From the NCBI GenBank assembly GCA_963767685.1, contig CAVYEZ010000014.1:62001-126000 (forward strand): a DNA stretch of 64,000 nucleotides, in the 5' to 3' direction. This DNA comes from Trebonia sp963767685. Lineage in GTDB: Bacteria > Actinomycetota > Actinomycetes > Streptosporangiales > Streptosporangiaceae. The notes below the pieces were generated by a model that had not been told where the DNA came from, searched no databases, and worked only from the letters and a program-made list of their open reading frames with translations. Below, one piece after another: positions 43,472 to 52,677 of this stretch (within the stretch, counting starts at the first letter, position 1; each line of letters begins with the position of its first letter). The position numbers and the translations under genes were made by a program.

Positions 43472-44831
43472 ATGGAGCAGCCGCAAGAGGTGGAAGACGA
43501 GGATTACGAGCGGACCTGGGAACGCGTCGCGGCGGTCGACGTGGCCAAGGCCACCGGGGTCGTGTGCACCCGGGTCCCGGACGAGGACCGCGCCGGGCGG
43601 CGCCTGACCCGGATCTGGACGGTCCAGGCCACGGTCGCGGGAGTGACGGAGCTGGGCGATCACCTGCGCTGCCAGGGCATCGAGGTGGTCACCATCGAGT
43701 CGACTACTGGAGGATCTGGCGCGTCATCCTGGAGGACGCCGGGCTGCGGGTCCAGCTCGTCAACGCCCGCTTGGTAAAGAACGTGCCGGGCCGGGCCAAG
43801 ACCGACAAGAAGGACGCCGCCTGGCTGGCCAAGCTCACCGAGCGGGGCATGCTCCAGCCCAGTTTCATCCCCCCGCACGACATCCGGGTCCTGCGCGAGT
43901 ACACCCGCCTGCGGGCCGAACTGGTCCGCGAGCGGACCCGGCTGTGGTCGCGGATGGAGAAGCTCCTGGAGCGGGCGCTGATCAAGGTCACAGTGATCGC
44001 GTCCTCCATCGACACCGTGTCGGTCCGGGCGATGATCGAGGCGCTGATCGCCGGGCAGCGGGATCCGCGGAAGCTGGCGGGCCTGGCCAGGACCCGGATG
44101 CGGGCCCGGATGAAGGACCTGATCGCCGCCCTGGACGGCAGTTCGAGGACCACCACGCCGAGGAGGCCCGCATCATCCTGGGTCACATCGACGCCCTGAA
44201 CCGGGACATCGCCCGGCTGGAAGACCTCGCCACCGCCCAGATCGCGAGGATCCCCGCGTCCTGGGGCGTCGATGCCGACGGCACCACCGGCCCGGACGCC
44301 GGCAAGGGCCCGGGCTCTCCCGTGATCCCGGCCGTCGCCCGCCTCCACGAGATCGCCGGCATCGGGCCCACGGCCGCCATGGCCGTCATCGCGGAAATCG
44401 GACTTGACATGACGGTCTTCGGCACCGCCGGGCGGTTCGTGTCATGGGCCAAGCTCTGCCCCCAGACCCGCCAGTCCGGCAGCAAGAGCACCGCCAGGTC
44501 CCCCGGCAAGGGCGACCCCTGGCTCAAGGGCCCCCTCGGCGAGGCCGCCGCAGCAGCAGCCCGCTCCGACACCTGGCTCGGCGAGCGCTACTGCCGCATC
44601 GCCCGCCGAAGGGGCAAGCGCAAGGCCCTGGTCGCCACTGCCCGCGCCATCCTCGTCATCATCTTCCACCTGCTCTCCGACCCCGCCACCTGGTTCAACG
44701 ACCTCGGCCCCGGCTGCTACCAAGACAAGATCAGCACCGAGCGCAAGATCCGCAACCACGTCCGCCAGCTCGAAGCCCTCGGCCTGACCGTCACCATCAC
44801 CCCCGCCGAGGACACCGCCCCCGCAGCCTGA
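43472..44831 (+). mobile_element. IS110-family transposase, frameshifted
   Basis: Three frames joined give one IS110 transposase of about 450 residues. N-terminal RuvC-like DEDD domain: RVAAVDVAKATGVV, VVTIEST, then after a shift near 43700 DYWRIWRVILEDAG and GRAKTDKKDAAWLAKL. After a second shift near 44140 comes the C-terminal domain: LHEIAGIGPTAAMAVIAEIG, RFVSWAKLCPQTRQSGSK (Ser nucleophile region) and KGPLGEAA. The frameshifts make it inactive as read. It sits exactly where mfd-mazG would be expected between repeat C and the mazG fragment. Confidence 0.82.
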
Positions 44832-44844
44832 GCAGAGCAAACCC

Positions 44845-44875
44845 GCAGCCGACGGCACAAACCGCCGCCGGCTGC
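44845..44875 (+). terminator. Hairpin after the IS110 transposase
   Basis: GCAGCCG-A-CGGC pairs with GCCG-C-CGGCTGC across a 7-base loop, an 11-bp stem with one mismatch, 14 bases after the transposase stop. No U-tract. It may be a terminator or the structured end of the element. Confidence 0.5.
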
Positions 44876-44914
44876 TGCCGCCTGCCCGGCTGAGGTTTCT
44901 ATTTCCGGTCAGCT

Positions 44915-44983
44915 CGGTGACCTGGCGGCGTTGCGCGAGGAGATCGGCGACGTCATGTTCCAGGCGTTCTTCCACGCCAGGAT
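44915..44983 (+). pseudogene. mazG fragment
   Basis: 69 bases match 6862-6930 of mazG at 63 positions, the last 44 without change. Most of the six differences are silent (GAA/GAG, CGG/CGC, CTG/TTG), so the source was a second, slightly diverged mazG, not the one in this window. It encodes LREEIGDVMFQAFFHARI and is in frame with the transferase fragment that follows. Confidence 0.8.
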
Positions 44984-45764
44984 CCTGCTCTCCTGCCGGG
45001 AGATGGATGGGGTCACGCTCAGGGCGCTCGCCTGGGAACTGGAGAAGACGGGGACCGACCTGTGCGTCGCCCCCGCGCTGCTCGACGTGGCGGGCCCGCG
45101 GACCACGATCAGGCCGACCGCGGGGCTGACTTTGCTGCACGTGGATCACCCGCAGTTGAGCGGTACCAGGCAGGTGATTAAGGACCTGTTCGACAGGTGC
45201 GTCGCGGCGGCCGGGCTCCTCGCGATCTCACCGCTGCTGCTAGTGGTGGCGGCGGCAATCAGGCTCTCCGACAATGGGCCAGCGCTGTTCACCCAGACCC
45301 GGGTGGGTAAGGACGGCGAGCCGTTCAAGATCTACAAGTTCCGGACGATGGTGGTGGACGCCGAGGCCCGCCTAGCCGCCTTGCAGGCCAGGAATGATTT
45401 CGACGGCGTTCTCTTCAAGATGCGAGACGATCCCCGCATCACCGCCGTCGGTGCATGGCTGCGCAGGTGGTCGCTCGACGAACTACCGCAACTCCTTAAC
45501 GTCCTGCTGGGCGACATGTCGCTGGTCGGTCCAAGGCCAGCGCTGCCCGGCGAAGCGGCGCAGTACGCCGATCACGTTCGGCGCCGCCTGGTGGTCAAGC
45601 CCGGAGTCACGGGCCTCTGGCAGGTAAGTGGCCGTTCCAACCTGACCTGGGACGAGTCCGTGCGTCTCGATCTCCGCTACGTGGAGAACTGGTCGTTCGC
45701 CCTTGACATGCAGATTCTCTGGAAAACGCTCGTAGCTGTCTCCAAGAAATCCGGGGCGTACTGA
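44931..45764 (+). CDS. MazG-phosphoglycosyltransferase chimera
   Basis: 278 codons from TTG 44931; no good ribosome site. About 18 residues from MazG are joined near 44984 to the second half of the transferase at 31657: EMDGVTLRALAWELEKTGTD, a helix, PFKIYKFRTMVVDAEARLAA, SLDELPQLLNVLLGDMSLVG and KPGVTGLWQVSGRSN. The N-terminal helices and CoA-binding-like domain are lost, but the catalytic domain is complete, so activity like the short PglC-type form is possible. The sigma factor copy follows at 45813, as in the parental pair. Confidence 0.75.
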   Translation: MREEIGDVMFQAFFHARILLSCREMDGVTLRALAWELEKTGTDLCVAPALLDVAGPRTTIRPTAGLTLLHVDHPQLSGTRQVIKDLFDRCVAAAGLLAISPLLLVVAAAIRLSDNGPALFTQTRVGKDGEPFKIYKFRTMVVDAEARLAALQARNDFDGVLFKMRDDPRITAVGAWLRRWSLDELPQLLNVLLGDMSLVGPRPALPGEAAQYADHVRRRLVVKPGVTGLWQVSGRSNLTWDESVRLDLRYVENWSFALDMQILWKTLVAVSKKSGAY

Positions 45765-45812
45765 CCAGATTTCCCAGCTCGGAATTTGTGCGCCATATAT
45801 GAGGAGAAGCAT

Positions 45813-46450
45813 ATGACTGTCACCGCCACAGAGGAAACCGTTGTCTCAGGCGCGGATAGCCTGGACTCTGGGGTCCAGGGTCACGGCATTTCGCCGCCGG
45901 ACGCCGCGTCCTTGGAGATCGTTGGCTGGGTGCGGAGAGCGGCTACCGGGCATTTCCGTGCGTGGAACCGCCTAGTCGATCAGTACTCAAGGCTGATCTG
46001 GTCTATCACGGCGAGCTTCAAGCTCGGCGAGAGCGATGCCGCCGATGTGGTGCAAACGACCTGGATGCGGTTGATCGAGCACATCGACCGGATTGAGCAG
46101 CCCGCGCGCGTCGGTTCCTGGCCGGCCTCCACCGCCAGGAACGAGTGCCTGCGTCATGTTGCCGCCCGCAAGAGGATCGTCTTGGGCCACGAAGACGCCG
46201 AATTCGACGGCATAGACCAGCACGGTCCCGAGTGGATGTGGCTCTCCTGACCAGTGAGCGGGCCCGGGACGTCCGGCAGGCAATGGCCAGCCTGCCAACC
46301 CAATGGCAACGGCTTATGGAGATGCTTATGGCCGACCCGCCGGTCTCCTACGCTGAGATCTCGGATCAACTAGGAGTGCCGATCGGCAGCATCGGGCCGA
46401 CCAGAGGGCGGTGCCTGGCTAAACTGCGCGTACTTCTCGACGCCTACTGA
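45813..46450 (+). pseudogene. ECF-type sigma factor, second copy, one frameshift
   Basis: ATG 45813 with GAGGAGAAG upstream. Region 2 (RLIWSITASFKLGESDAADV) closely follows the copy at 33103. Near 46228 one G is missing (GAGTGG for GAGGTGG), and the frame changes to VDVALLTSERARDVRQAMAS with region 4 QRLMEMLMADPPVSYAEISD and GSIGPTRGRCLAKLRVLL. About 212 residues when restored. The N-terminal 40 residues differ from the first copy. A base-call error would leave a working second sigma factor. Confidence 0.72.
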
Positions 46451-46529
46451 AGTATCAAAGGTGTTGGTCTGCTGCTCTTCTCAAATGAAGCTGCGGCAGC
46501 GGCAAGATGGCAAACACTGGTAGCTGCCA

Positions 46530-47142
46530 AACTCCCAAAGTGGAAGCGAGGCGGATGTGGTCACCGAGCCGTCTTGGCTTGGGCGGGAGAATTCGTCGCG
46601 GATTCCGCCGCCCCGCTGGCACAGAGCCCCGCGCCGCCGACTGCTGCTCTGTGTCGACCAGGGCGATCCGGTCATCCCGAAGTCGCTGCGCCTTGTGTTT
46701 TAGGCACTGGATATCTTGCGCTGGATGCATGACCCGGAGATCTGCGTCACTGTCTCCGGCCTGGAGGGTGGGACGGTAGTGGAATCTACGCCGGAAGGCG
46801 TTACGTTCCTGGACGCCCCCTCAGCCAGAGAGCTTGTCACGTTGTTTGACAGCCATGACCTCCTCATAGTGCCGTCAGGCTTGGGGGCAGGCGGCCTGCC
46901 GGAGGCACTTTCTCGGGGCATCCCATGCGTAACTGTCCGCTCGTGCACGATGTCAGATGCGGTCGTTTCCGGGGTCACCGGCGCGGTCATTGAAGACGGC
47001 AGCACGCACAAACTGGCTGTCGGCATCGCATCGGTTCTCGAGGATGACGGCATCTACCGCAGCTGTTTTGAGCGAGCGCCCGCGATGGCGGCCTACTTTT
47101 CATGGATACGTCTGCCCTACGGTGACTTACCTCACTTGCTAG
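46530..47142 (+). pseudogene. Glycosyltransferase C-terminal remnant
   Basis: No start. The frame reads VVTEPSWLGRENSSRI, LLLCVDQGDPVIPKSLRLVF, a TAG at 46701, ALDILRWMHDPEICVTVSGL, SARELVTLFDSHDLLIVPSG and GGLPEALSRGIPCVTVRSCT. After SDAVVSGVTGAVIEDG the frame decays near 47105. This is the GT-B C-terminal half of a family 4-type glycosyltransferase with an in-frame stop. 46451-46529 shows nothing else. Confidence 0.65.
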
Positions 47143-47286
47143 CGCGAGCCGGGAACGATCGTTCGCGCTGCATTTTGGCGCTGCACAGTATCAGCAGAAG
47201 GCCCCGCTTGATCAGGTGTCCAAGACCAGCTGACTTAAGACTGGCGCTGCTGAACAGGCGGTACCGCGCTGACTCAGGGAGGGGAC

Positions 47287-48519
47287 ATGTCACCCGAACA
47301 TGCGTGTCGCTTGTGCGGCGCAAGCCTGACACTGTCGTTTGTCGACCTCGGAATGTCTCCCTTGTGTGAGAGCTATCTCTCGGCAGACCAGATCGACGCG
47401 CCCGAGACTTTCTACCCGTTGCGCGTCCTGCTGTGTAGCGAGTGCCTGCTCGTGCAGCTTCCGGTCTACGTCTCCGGAGAGCAAATTTTCTCCGACTACG
47501 CTTACTTCTCCTCTTACTCAACGTCATGGGTCGCTCACGCGAAGCTATATGCCGACGAGATGACGGCGAGACTCGGGCTGACCGCGGACAGTCTGGTGAC
47601 CGAGGTGGCTAGCAATGACGGCTATCTCCTCCAGCACTTCCGGGCGACGGGCATCCCTGTCCTCGGCGTGGAGCCCGCCGGGAACGTCGCGGCGGCGGCG
47701 ATCGCTAAGGGCATCAGGTCCGTAGTGAAGTTCCTCGGGCCACAGACGGGAGTGGAGATCGCGGCCCAGTACGGTAAAGCGGACCTAGTGGCGGGGAACA
47801 ACGTGTTCGCCCATGTGCCGGACATCCGCGGATTCGCGGCTGGACTACGCGCGCTCGTCAAGGATTCCGGCCTGGTGACGTTGGAGTTTCCGCACCTGCT
47901 ACGTCTGATTGAGCGGCGCCAGTACGACACCATCTACCATGAGCACTTCTCGTACCTCTCGCTGCTTACCTCGTCCCGCGTGCTGGGCACAGCCGGGCTG
48001 AGTGTGGTCGATGTCGAGGAACTTCCAACGCACGGTGGCAGCCTGCGGGTCCATGCTCGGCCCGCCGAGACGGCAGGTGAACCGACGGCACAGGTCAAGG
48101 CCGTACTTGACGCGGAAGAATCCGCTGGGCTGCACGCACTGGAGGGACACACCGGGTTCGCTGCCGACGTCCTCCGGATCAAGAGCGACCTGCTCACATT
48201 CCTGCTCACTGCGACGGCCGAAGGTAAGACCGTAGCGGGGTACGGGGCGCCGGGGAAAGGAAATACGTTGCTAAACCACTGCGGGATCAGGGCAGACCTG
48301 ATGGCGTACACGGTCGACCGTTCTCCGCACAAGCAGGGCATGTTCCTGCCGGGAACGCATATTCCGGTCCATGCGCCCGACAAGCTGGCCGAAACAAGAC
48401 CCGATTACGTACTTGTCCTGCCGTGGAACTTGCGCGAGGAGATCGCCGAGCAGCTCGAGTACGTGCGATCGTGGGGTGGCCGTCTCGTTTTTCCGATTCC
48501 CGCGCTTGAGGTCGTGTGA
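47287..48519 (+). CDS. NDP-sugar C-methyltransferase
   Basis: 410 residues from ATG 47287 with GGAGGGG upstream. The N-terminal zinc domain has CRLCG and CSEC. The SAM domain has EVASNDGYLLQHFRATGIPV (about 106) and NNVFAHVPD, with the catalytic-region YHEHFSYLSL. The C-terminal domain has GYGAPGKGNTLLNHCGI and DRSPHKQGMFLPGTHIPVHA. This is the TylC3/EvaC-type family that methylates C3 of a 4-keto-6-deoxy sugar. The next gene is a CDP-sugar-forming enzyme, so a branched CDP-sugar route is inferred; no 4,6-dehydratase is visible nearby. Confidence 0.9.
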   Translation: MSPEHACRLCGASLTLSFVDLGMSPLCESYLSADQIDAPETFYPLRVLLCSECLLVQLPVYVSGEQIFSDYAYFSSYSTSWVAHAKLYADEMTARLGLTADSLVTEVASNDGYLLQHFRATGIPVLGVEPAGNVAAAAIAKGIRSVVKFLGPQTGVEIAAQYGKADLVAGNNVFAHVPDIRGFAAGLRALVKDSGLVTLEFPHLLRLIERRQYDTIYHEHFSYLSLLTSSRVLGTAGLSVVDVEELPTHGGSLRVHARPAETAGEPTAQVKAVLDAEESAGLHALEGHTGFAADVLRIKSDLLTFLLTATAEGKTVAGYGAPGKGNTLLNHCGIRADLMAYTVDRSPHKQGMFLPGTHIPVHAPDKLAETRPDYVLVLPWNLREEIAEQLEYVRSWGGRLVFPIPALEVV

Positions 48520-48553
48520 GCTAAGAACTATTTCTGGAGGAGGGAATAAGACA

Positions 48554-49369
48554 GTGAAAGTTGTGCTATTCTGCGGTGGCTTCGGGATGCGCATGCGGGA
48601 TGGGGTGACTAACGCCCCAAAGCCAATGGCTATGATCGGCGACCGCCCCCTGCTGTGGCATGTCATGCGATACTACGCTCATTACGGGCACACTGACTTC
48701 ATACTATGCCTCGGATATGGTGCCGCGGTGGTCAAGGATTTCTTCCTTACATATGACGAGACTAGGTCCAATGACTTCGTGCTCGTCGGCGGCGGGCGGA
48801 TCGAGCTCTCCAAGAAGGACATCGCTGAGTGGCGGATTACCTTCGTCGACACCGGGTTGCACGCGTCTATCGGAGAACGACTGCGCCGGGTACGTCACTA
48901 CGTGGAAGGCGATGAGATGTTCCTAGCTAACTACGCTGACGTATTCACTGACGCGCCCCTCCCGGACATGATCTCCCGGTTCGCGACGACGGACGCCGCC
49001 GTGAGTCTGCTGGCAGTGCCCTTGCAGTCTTCACATCATGTGGTACGTATCGGCGAGAACGGAGTCATTAACGGAGTGACCCCGGTGCGCGACTTGATGC
49101 AGTGGGAAAACGGCGGCTACTTCATCATGCGGCCGGAAATATTCGACTACATTAGTCCGGGCGAGGATCTCGTGGAAGATGCGCTCCCGCGGCTGGTCAC
49201 GCAGGGAAAGGTGATCGCCTACTCGTACAAGGGCTATTTTACGCCCGCCGATACGGTCAAGGAGCGCGTCCACATGGAGGAAATGTATTACCAGGGCAAC
49301 TGCCCATGGATGATCTGGGATCCGGAACGTTCAGGGCGCACCATCGCAAGGGAGCCAGGCGGACTATGA
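48554..49369 (+). CDS. Glucose-1-phosphate cytidylyltransferase-like enzyme
   Basis: 271 residues from GTG 48554, about 9 bases after GGAGGAGGG. The nucleotide-binding start is VLFCGGFGMRMRDG, then PKPMAMIGDRPLLWHVMRYY, HTDFILCLGYGAAVVKDFF and ENGGYFIMRPEIFDYI. It resembles RfbF, which makes CDP-glucose. The loop after GG has GMRMRDG where the family usually has GTRLREET, a modest change at the triphosphate loop. It overlaps the PIG-L gene by 4 bases. Confidence 0.87.
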   Translation: MKVVLFCGGFGMRMRDGVTNAPKPMAMIGDRPLLWHVMRYYAHYGHTDFILCLGYGAAVVKDFFLTYDETRSNDFVLVGGGRIELSKKDIAEWRITFVDTGLHASIGERLRRVRHYVEGDEMFLANYADVFTDAPLPDMISRFATTDAAVSLLAVPLQSSHHVVRIGENGVINGVTPVRDLMQWENGGYFIMRPEIFDYISPGEDLVEDALPRLVTQGKVIAYSYKGYFTPADTVKERVHMEEMYYQGNCPWMIWDPERSGRTIAREPGGL

Positions 49370-50013
49370 TCGGCTTTCCGCTGAGGAGTGCCGGGCCAGG
49401 GCCGCTGTCCGTGCTCGCAGTTGGCGCCCATCCCGACGACGTCGAGATCGCGACGGGCGGCACGCTGCTGACGCTGGCAGCATCTCATCCCGGCCTGCGC
49501 GTCAGGTACGTCCTGCTGACGGGTGAGCCTGACCGGCAGGTCGAGGCCCGTGCGGGCGCCAGTGCCTTCACCCAGGAAGCCCATCTGACGGTGGAATTGC
49601 ACGACTTTCCCGACGGACGCCTGCCCGCCGTCTATGGGGAGGTGAAGGAGGCTCTTGAGGAGGTGGCCACGTCATGTCGACCGGACGTCATCCTTGCCCC
49701 TTCACCGCAGGACGCGCACCAAGACCATCGGGTGGTCGGCGAGCTGGTCCCAACGGTATTCCGGGACCATGTCATCCTTAACTACGAGATCCCGAAATGG
49801 GACGGGGACCTAGCGCGCCCCAATGTCTACGTGCCGTTGGCTGAGGATGTGGCCCGACGTAAGGTCGAGTTGCTCGACAAGTGCTTTCCTTCGCAGACGG
49901 TCCGGGACTGGTGGGGCGAGGAAACCTTCCTTGGCCTCGCCCGCCTGCGCGGAATCGAGTGCCGAGCGCGTTACGCCGAGGCCTTCACCTGCACCAAAAT
50001 GATAATTTCATGA
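49366..50013 (+). CDS. PIG-L/LmbE-family deacetylase
   Basis: 215 residues from ATG 49366, which overlaps the upstream stop as ATGA. Zinc motifs are GAHPDDVEIATGG and DAHQDHRVV. The family removes N-acetyl groups from GlcNAc-type sugars such as GlcNAc-inositol derivatives. Coupled to the cytidylyltransferase, it may deacetylate an amino sugar in the same route. Alternative: a general de-N-acetylase for the repeat unit. Confidence 0.88.
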   Translation: MIGFPLRSAGPGPLSVLAVGAHPDDVEIATGGTLLTLAASHPGLRVRYVLLTGEPDRQVEARAGASAFTQEAHLTVELHDFPDGRLPAVYGEVKEALEEVATSCRPDVILAPSPQDAHQDHRVVGELVPTVFRDHVILNYEIPKWDGDLARPNVYVPLAEDVARRKVELLDKCFPSQTVRDWWGEETFLGLARLRGIECRARYAEAFTCTKMIIS

Positions 50014-50058
50014 TCCGTGGGTGACGAGCGCGCTAAGCAAGTGAATTTGGTTCTTGGC

Positions 50059-51264
50059 TCACTCTCCCTGGAGAAATTCCAGGAGCCTTGGGGCAACGAC
50101 CATTGAGTCGTAAAAGCCAAAATAGCGTTTACTAGCTGCCTGTGCCGCCGTTCGACGCCCATCTTCTGAGTCGAGCATCTCAATGAGCATGTCAGTGGCA
50201 AGGGAAACGTTATCCAGCGGCCAGAATCTACCCTCAACCCCATCGTCGAATAGCTCTTGAACACCACCAATTTTCCCGGCCAGGATCGGTAGCCCGGCGG
50301 CCATCGCCTCGATGATGGCGAGCGATGATGACTCGGAGTACGAGGTGTGAACATAGGCCCGGTAGCCGGGGAGAAAACTGCGAACATCCGCCCGGAAGCC
50401 GCGCCATCGTATCTGGTCAACGAGTCCCAGATCCTGTGCTTTCCCCTGGAGTTCGTTGATTAGCATTCCTTGGCCGAAGATGTCCAAGGTGTACCTGCGT
50501 CCGCGTCTATTCGCCTCGGCCAGAATATCGAGTAGATACGTGTGGTTCTTGACTCGCTCGATGCTGCCAGTGGTCACAATGTCTGCCAGCGATTCTGGGC
50601 TAGGCTCAGGAACCACCGGTTCCGTGAAATTGACGATCACCGCATTGGGCACGTCCGCAGCTTCGGGCAGCCATTCGAGAACAGCCTGCCGGGCCCATTC
50701 TGACACCGACACCAGTCCGTCCACCCTCGGGATGGTCTCGCGTTCGTCTTGGCGGATCCGCTGATAGGTGCGACCTCCCCGCTTGATTGGAGTTTCCTTC
50801 CGGTCGACCCATTCGTCCGCTTGCGATGTCTTGTAATGGACCACCATCACGACACGCTGATGCGGGCCGCGGCGCGCACGCAAGGCAGCCCGCGCCTCCA
50901 GTGGTCCCTGCGCGTAGACAACGCAGTCATCGAGAGACGACAGTCGGCGGATCAATGCTCTATAGAGGAAAAGCTCATGGCCAAATCGATACCAGGTCAC
51001 GCCGGCCGAGTTGCTCACAATGTTAAGCAAAAAACGCAGTGAGAACGCAGGATAGGTCAGCGGCCGAGCCCATGAATATGGCGTCACCAGGAAATTCTCA
51101 ACCCCGGCGGCGGCGAGATACCTGCACAGTTGCGTGACGTGGGTCTGGACGCCAGTGGCGCCGGCCTCGCGAAGGATAGTCGCTATGACGATCGGCTTCG
51201 CGGCCTGGTTCGACGCCTGCTTGCCGTCTCCAGCAAGTAGCTCTCTATCGGTGGGCTCCCTCAT
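50059..51264 (-). CDS. Family 4-type glycosyltransferase
   Basis: 401 residues from ATG 51264; no strong ribosome site. GT-B fold: GATGVQTHVTQLCRYLAAAG in the N-terminal domain; VTTGSIERVKNHTYLLDIL and the E-x7-E motif ESSSLAIIEAMAAGLPILAG in the C-terminal domain. A retaining glycosyltransferase that extends the lipid-linked unit; sugar unknown. It converges on the PIG-L gene. Confidence 0.9.
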   Translation of the reverse strand: MREPTDRELLAGDGKQASNQAAKPIVIATILREAGATGVQTHVTQLCRYLAAAGVENFLVTPYSWARPLTYPAFSLRFLLNIVSNSAGVTWYRFGHELFLYRALIRRLSSLDDCVVYAQGPLEARAALRARRGPHQRVVMVVHYKTSQADEWVDRKETPIKRGGRTYQRIRQDERETIPRVDGLVSVSEWARQAVLEWLPEAADVPNAVIVNFTEPVVPEPSPESLADIVTTGSIERVKNHTYLLDILAEANRRGRRYTLDIFGQGMLINELQGKAQDLGLVDQIRWRGFRADVRSFLPGYRAYVHTSYSESSSLAIIEAMAAGLPILAGKIGGVQELFDDGVEGRFWPLDNVSLATDMLIEMLDSEDGRRTAAQAASKRYFGFYDSMVVAPRLLEFLQGE

Positions 51265-51741
51265 ATTCTACTTGAGTAATCTCGCCCGTCGTCTGATACC
51301 AGTTCTCCGACCTAGCGATCCTTGGTTCCAAAGGCGCCTGCTGGCTGGTCATGCAAGAGACCTGGTGGCGGATCTTCCGGCGCCAGGCACTGGTCGGGCA
51401 GTCCTTCGCCGACCCGGCAGGATCGCCCGTGCCACCCGGCTAGCCACCGGCCAGCTCAACGCTCGTGCTGGCGTTCTGACGTGGGCAACGTGTCACGTTC
51501 TGTTCATGATACGGCGAAGCCTGTCAGCCGCACCGCAGGCTCCCGCGAGGTCAGCGTCCGGGGCCTGACAACCGGTGACCCCGCCGCCCCATGGCCGGGA
51601 TGCTGAACGTTTCCGCTTGCGATCGCGGCAGGATCTACGAGAAAACGGTATCAAGAGAGTAGGTCCGGCTCTCACTTCAGGTGACAAGGTCCGCTTGTGC
51701 CACGAACAGCCGTGTGCATGCCCAGGAACGGAGGTTCCGAT
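51265..51741. other. Divergent gap without a gene
   Basis: About 480 bases between divergent glycosyltransferases. No coding frame stands out and no repeat from elsewhere in the window occurs here. It should hold promoters for both units. Confidence 0.4.
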
Positions 51742-52677
51742 GTGAGCAGTCGGCCTCGGCTGACGATTGGACTCCCCGTGTACAACGGCGAGAATTACCT
51801 CGCCGAGTCGATCGAGTCGCTGCTCGGGCAGACCTACGAGGACTTCGAGCTCGTCATCTCCGACAATGCGTCAACCGACGGTACCTCTGACATTTGCGAG
51901 ACGTTCAGGAAGCGCGACAGCCGAATTCGCTACTTCCGGCAGGAGCGGAACATCGGATTGTCGCCAAACCATAATTTCACGGTAGCCAGGGCCAGGGGTG
52001 AACTGTTCAAGTGGGCCTCACATGACGACCTTTACGGTCGGGATCTCCTGAAGCTATGCGTGGGGGCGCTCGATAAGTATCCGGATGTCGTGCTCGCGCA
52101 CTCATGGACCGCCCGGATTGACGGTGCCAGCAAGGTAGTGAAGGCCGAGGAATACCCACTCGACACCGCGTCTCCGGCGGCACCAGCCAGGTTCCGCAGT
52201 ACATTGTTCGGTAACGGCGGCGACGATGATGGTGGCGTCATAAGGGGCGAGGTCCTGCGCCGCATCGCGCCCTACGGGAGCTACTATCACGCGGATCGCA
52301 CGGCCATCTCGGAACTAGTGCTGTATGGCAGGTTCTACCAAGTCCCACAATGGCTATTTTTCCGCCGCGACCATGCCGAGCGGGCGGAATGGAAGTTCAC
52401 TGATGCACGCTCCTGGTGTACTAACTTGGATCCTAAACGCGCTAAGGCGTTTCGCAATCCACTCATTCGCCTGTACGCGGAGTATGTGTGGGGCTACGTG
52501 GGGGCTATACATCGCGCGCCGCTGACTACAACCGAACGGCGCGCTTGCTACGGGCACGTGCTGGATTGGCTGGTTAACCGGCTAGCACGCGGCGACGTTG
52601 GCGAACCGCCGGTGGAGGTAGCCGCGGAAATCGACATAGAATCTCTCGTGGCAGGCAGGGGAAGTGATCGGAAATGA
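51742..52677 (+). CDS. Family 2 glycosyltransferase
   Basis: 311 residues from GTG 51742, 7 bases after GGAGG; GTG 51697 and ATG 51718 are in frame. GT-A fold: LTIGLPVYNGENYLAESIES, SDNASTDGTSD, and KWASHDDLYGRD with the metal-binding DD. An inverting transferase. It heads a unit of three genes with ATGA overlaps. Confidence 0.9.
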   Translation: MSSRPRLTIGLPVYNGENYLAESIESLLGQTYEDFELVISDNASTDGTSDICETFRKRDSRIRYFRQERNIGLSPNHNFTVARARGELFKWASHDDLYGRDLLKLCVGALDKYPDVVLAHSWTARIDGASKVVKAEEYPLDTASPAAPARFRSTLFGNGGDDDGGVIRGEVLRRIAPYGSYYHADRTAISELVLYGRFYQVPQWLFFRRDHAERAEWKFTDARSWCTNLDPKRAKAFRNPLIRLYAEYVWGYVGAIHRAPLTTTERRACYGHVLDWLVNRLARGDVGEPPVEVAAEIDIESLVAGRGSDRK

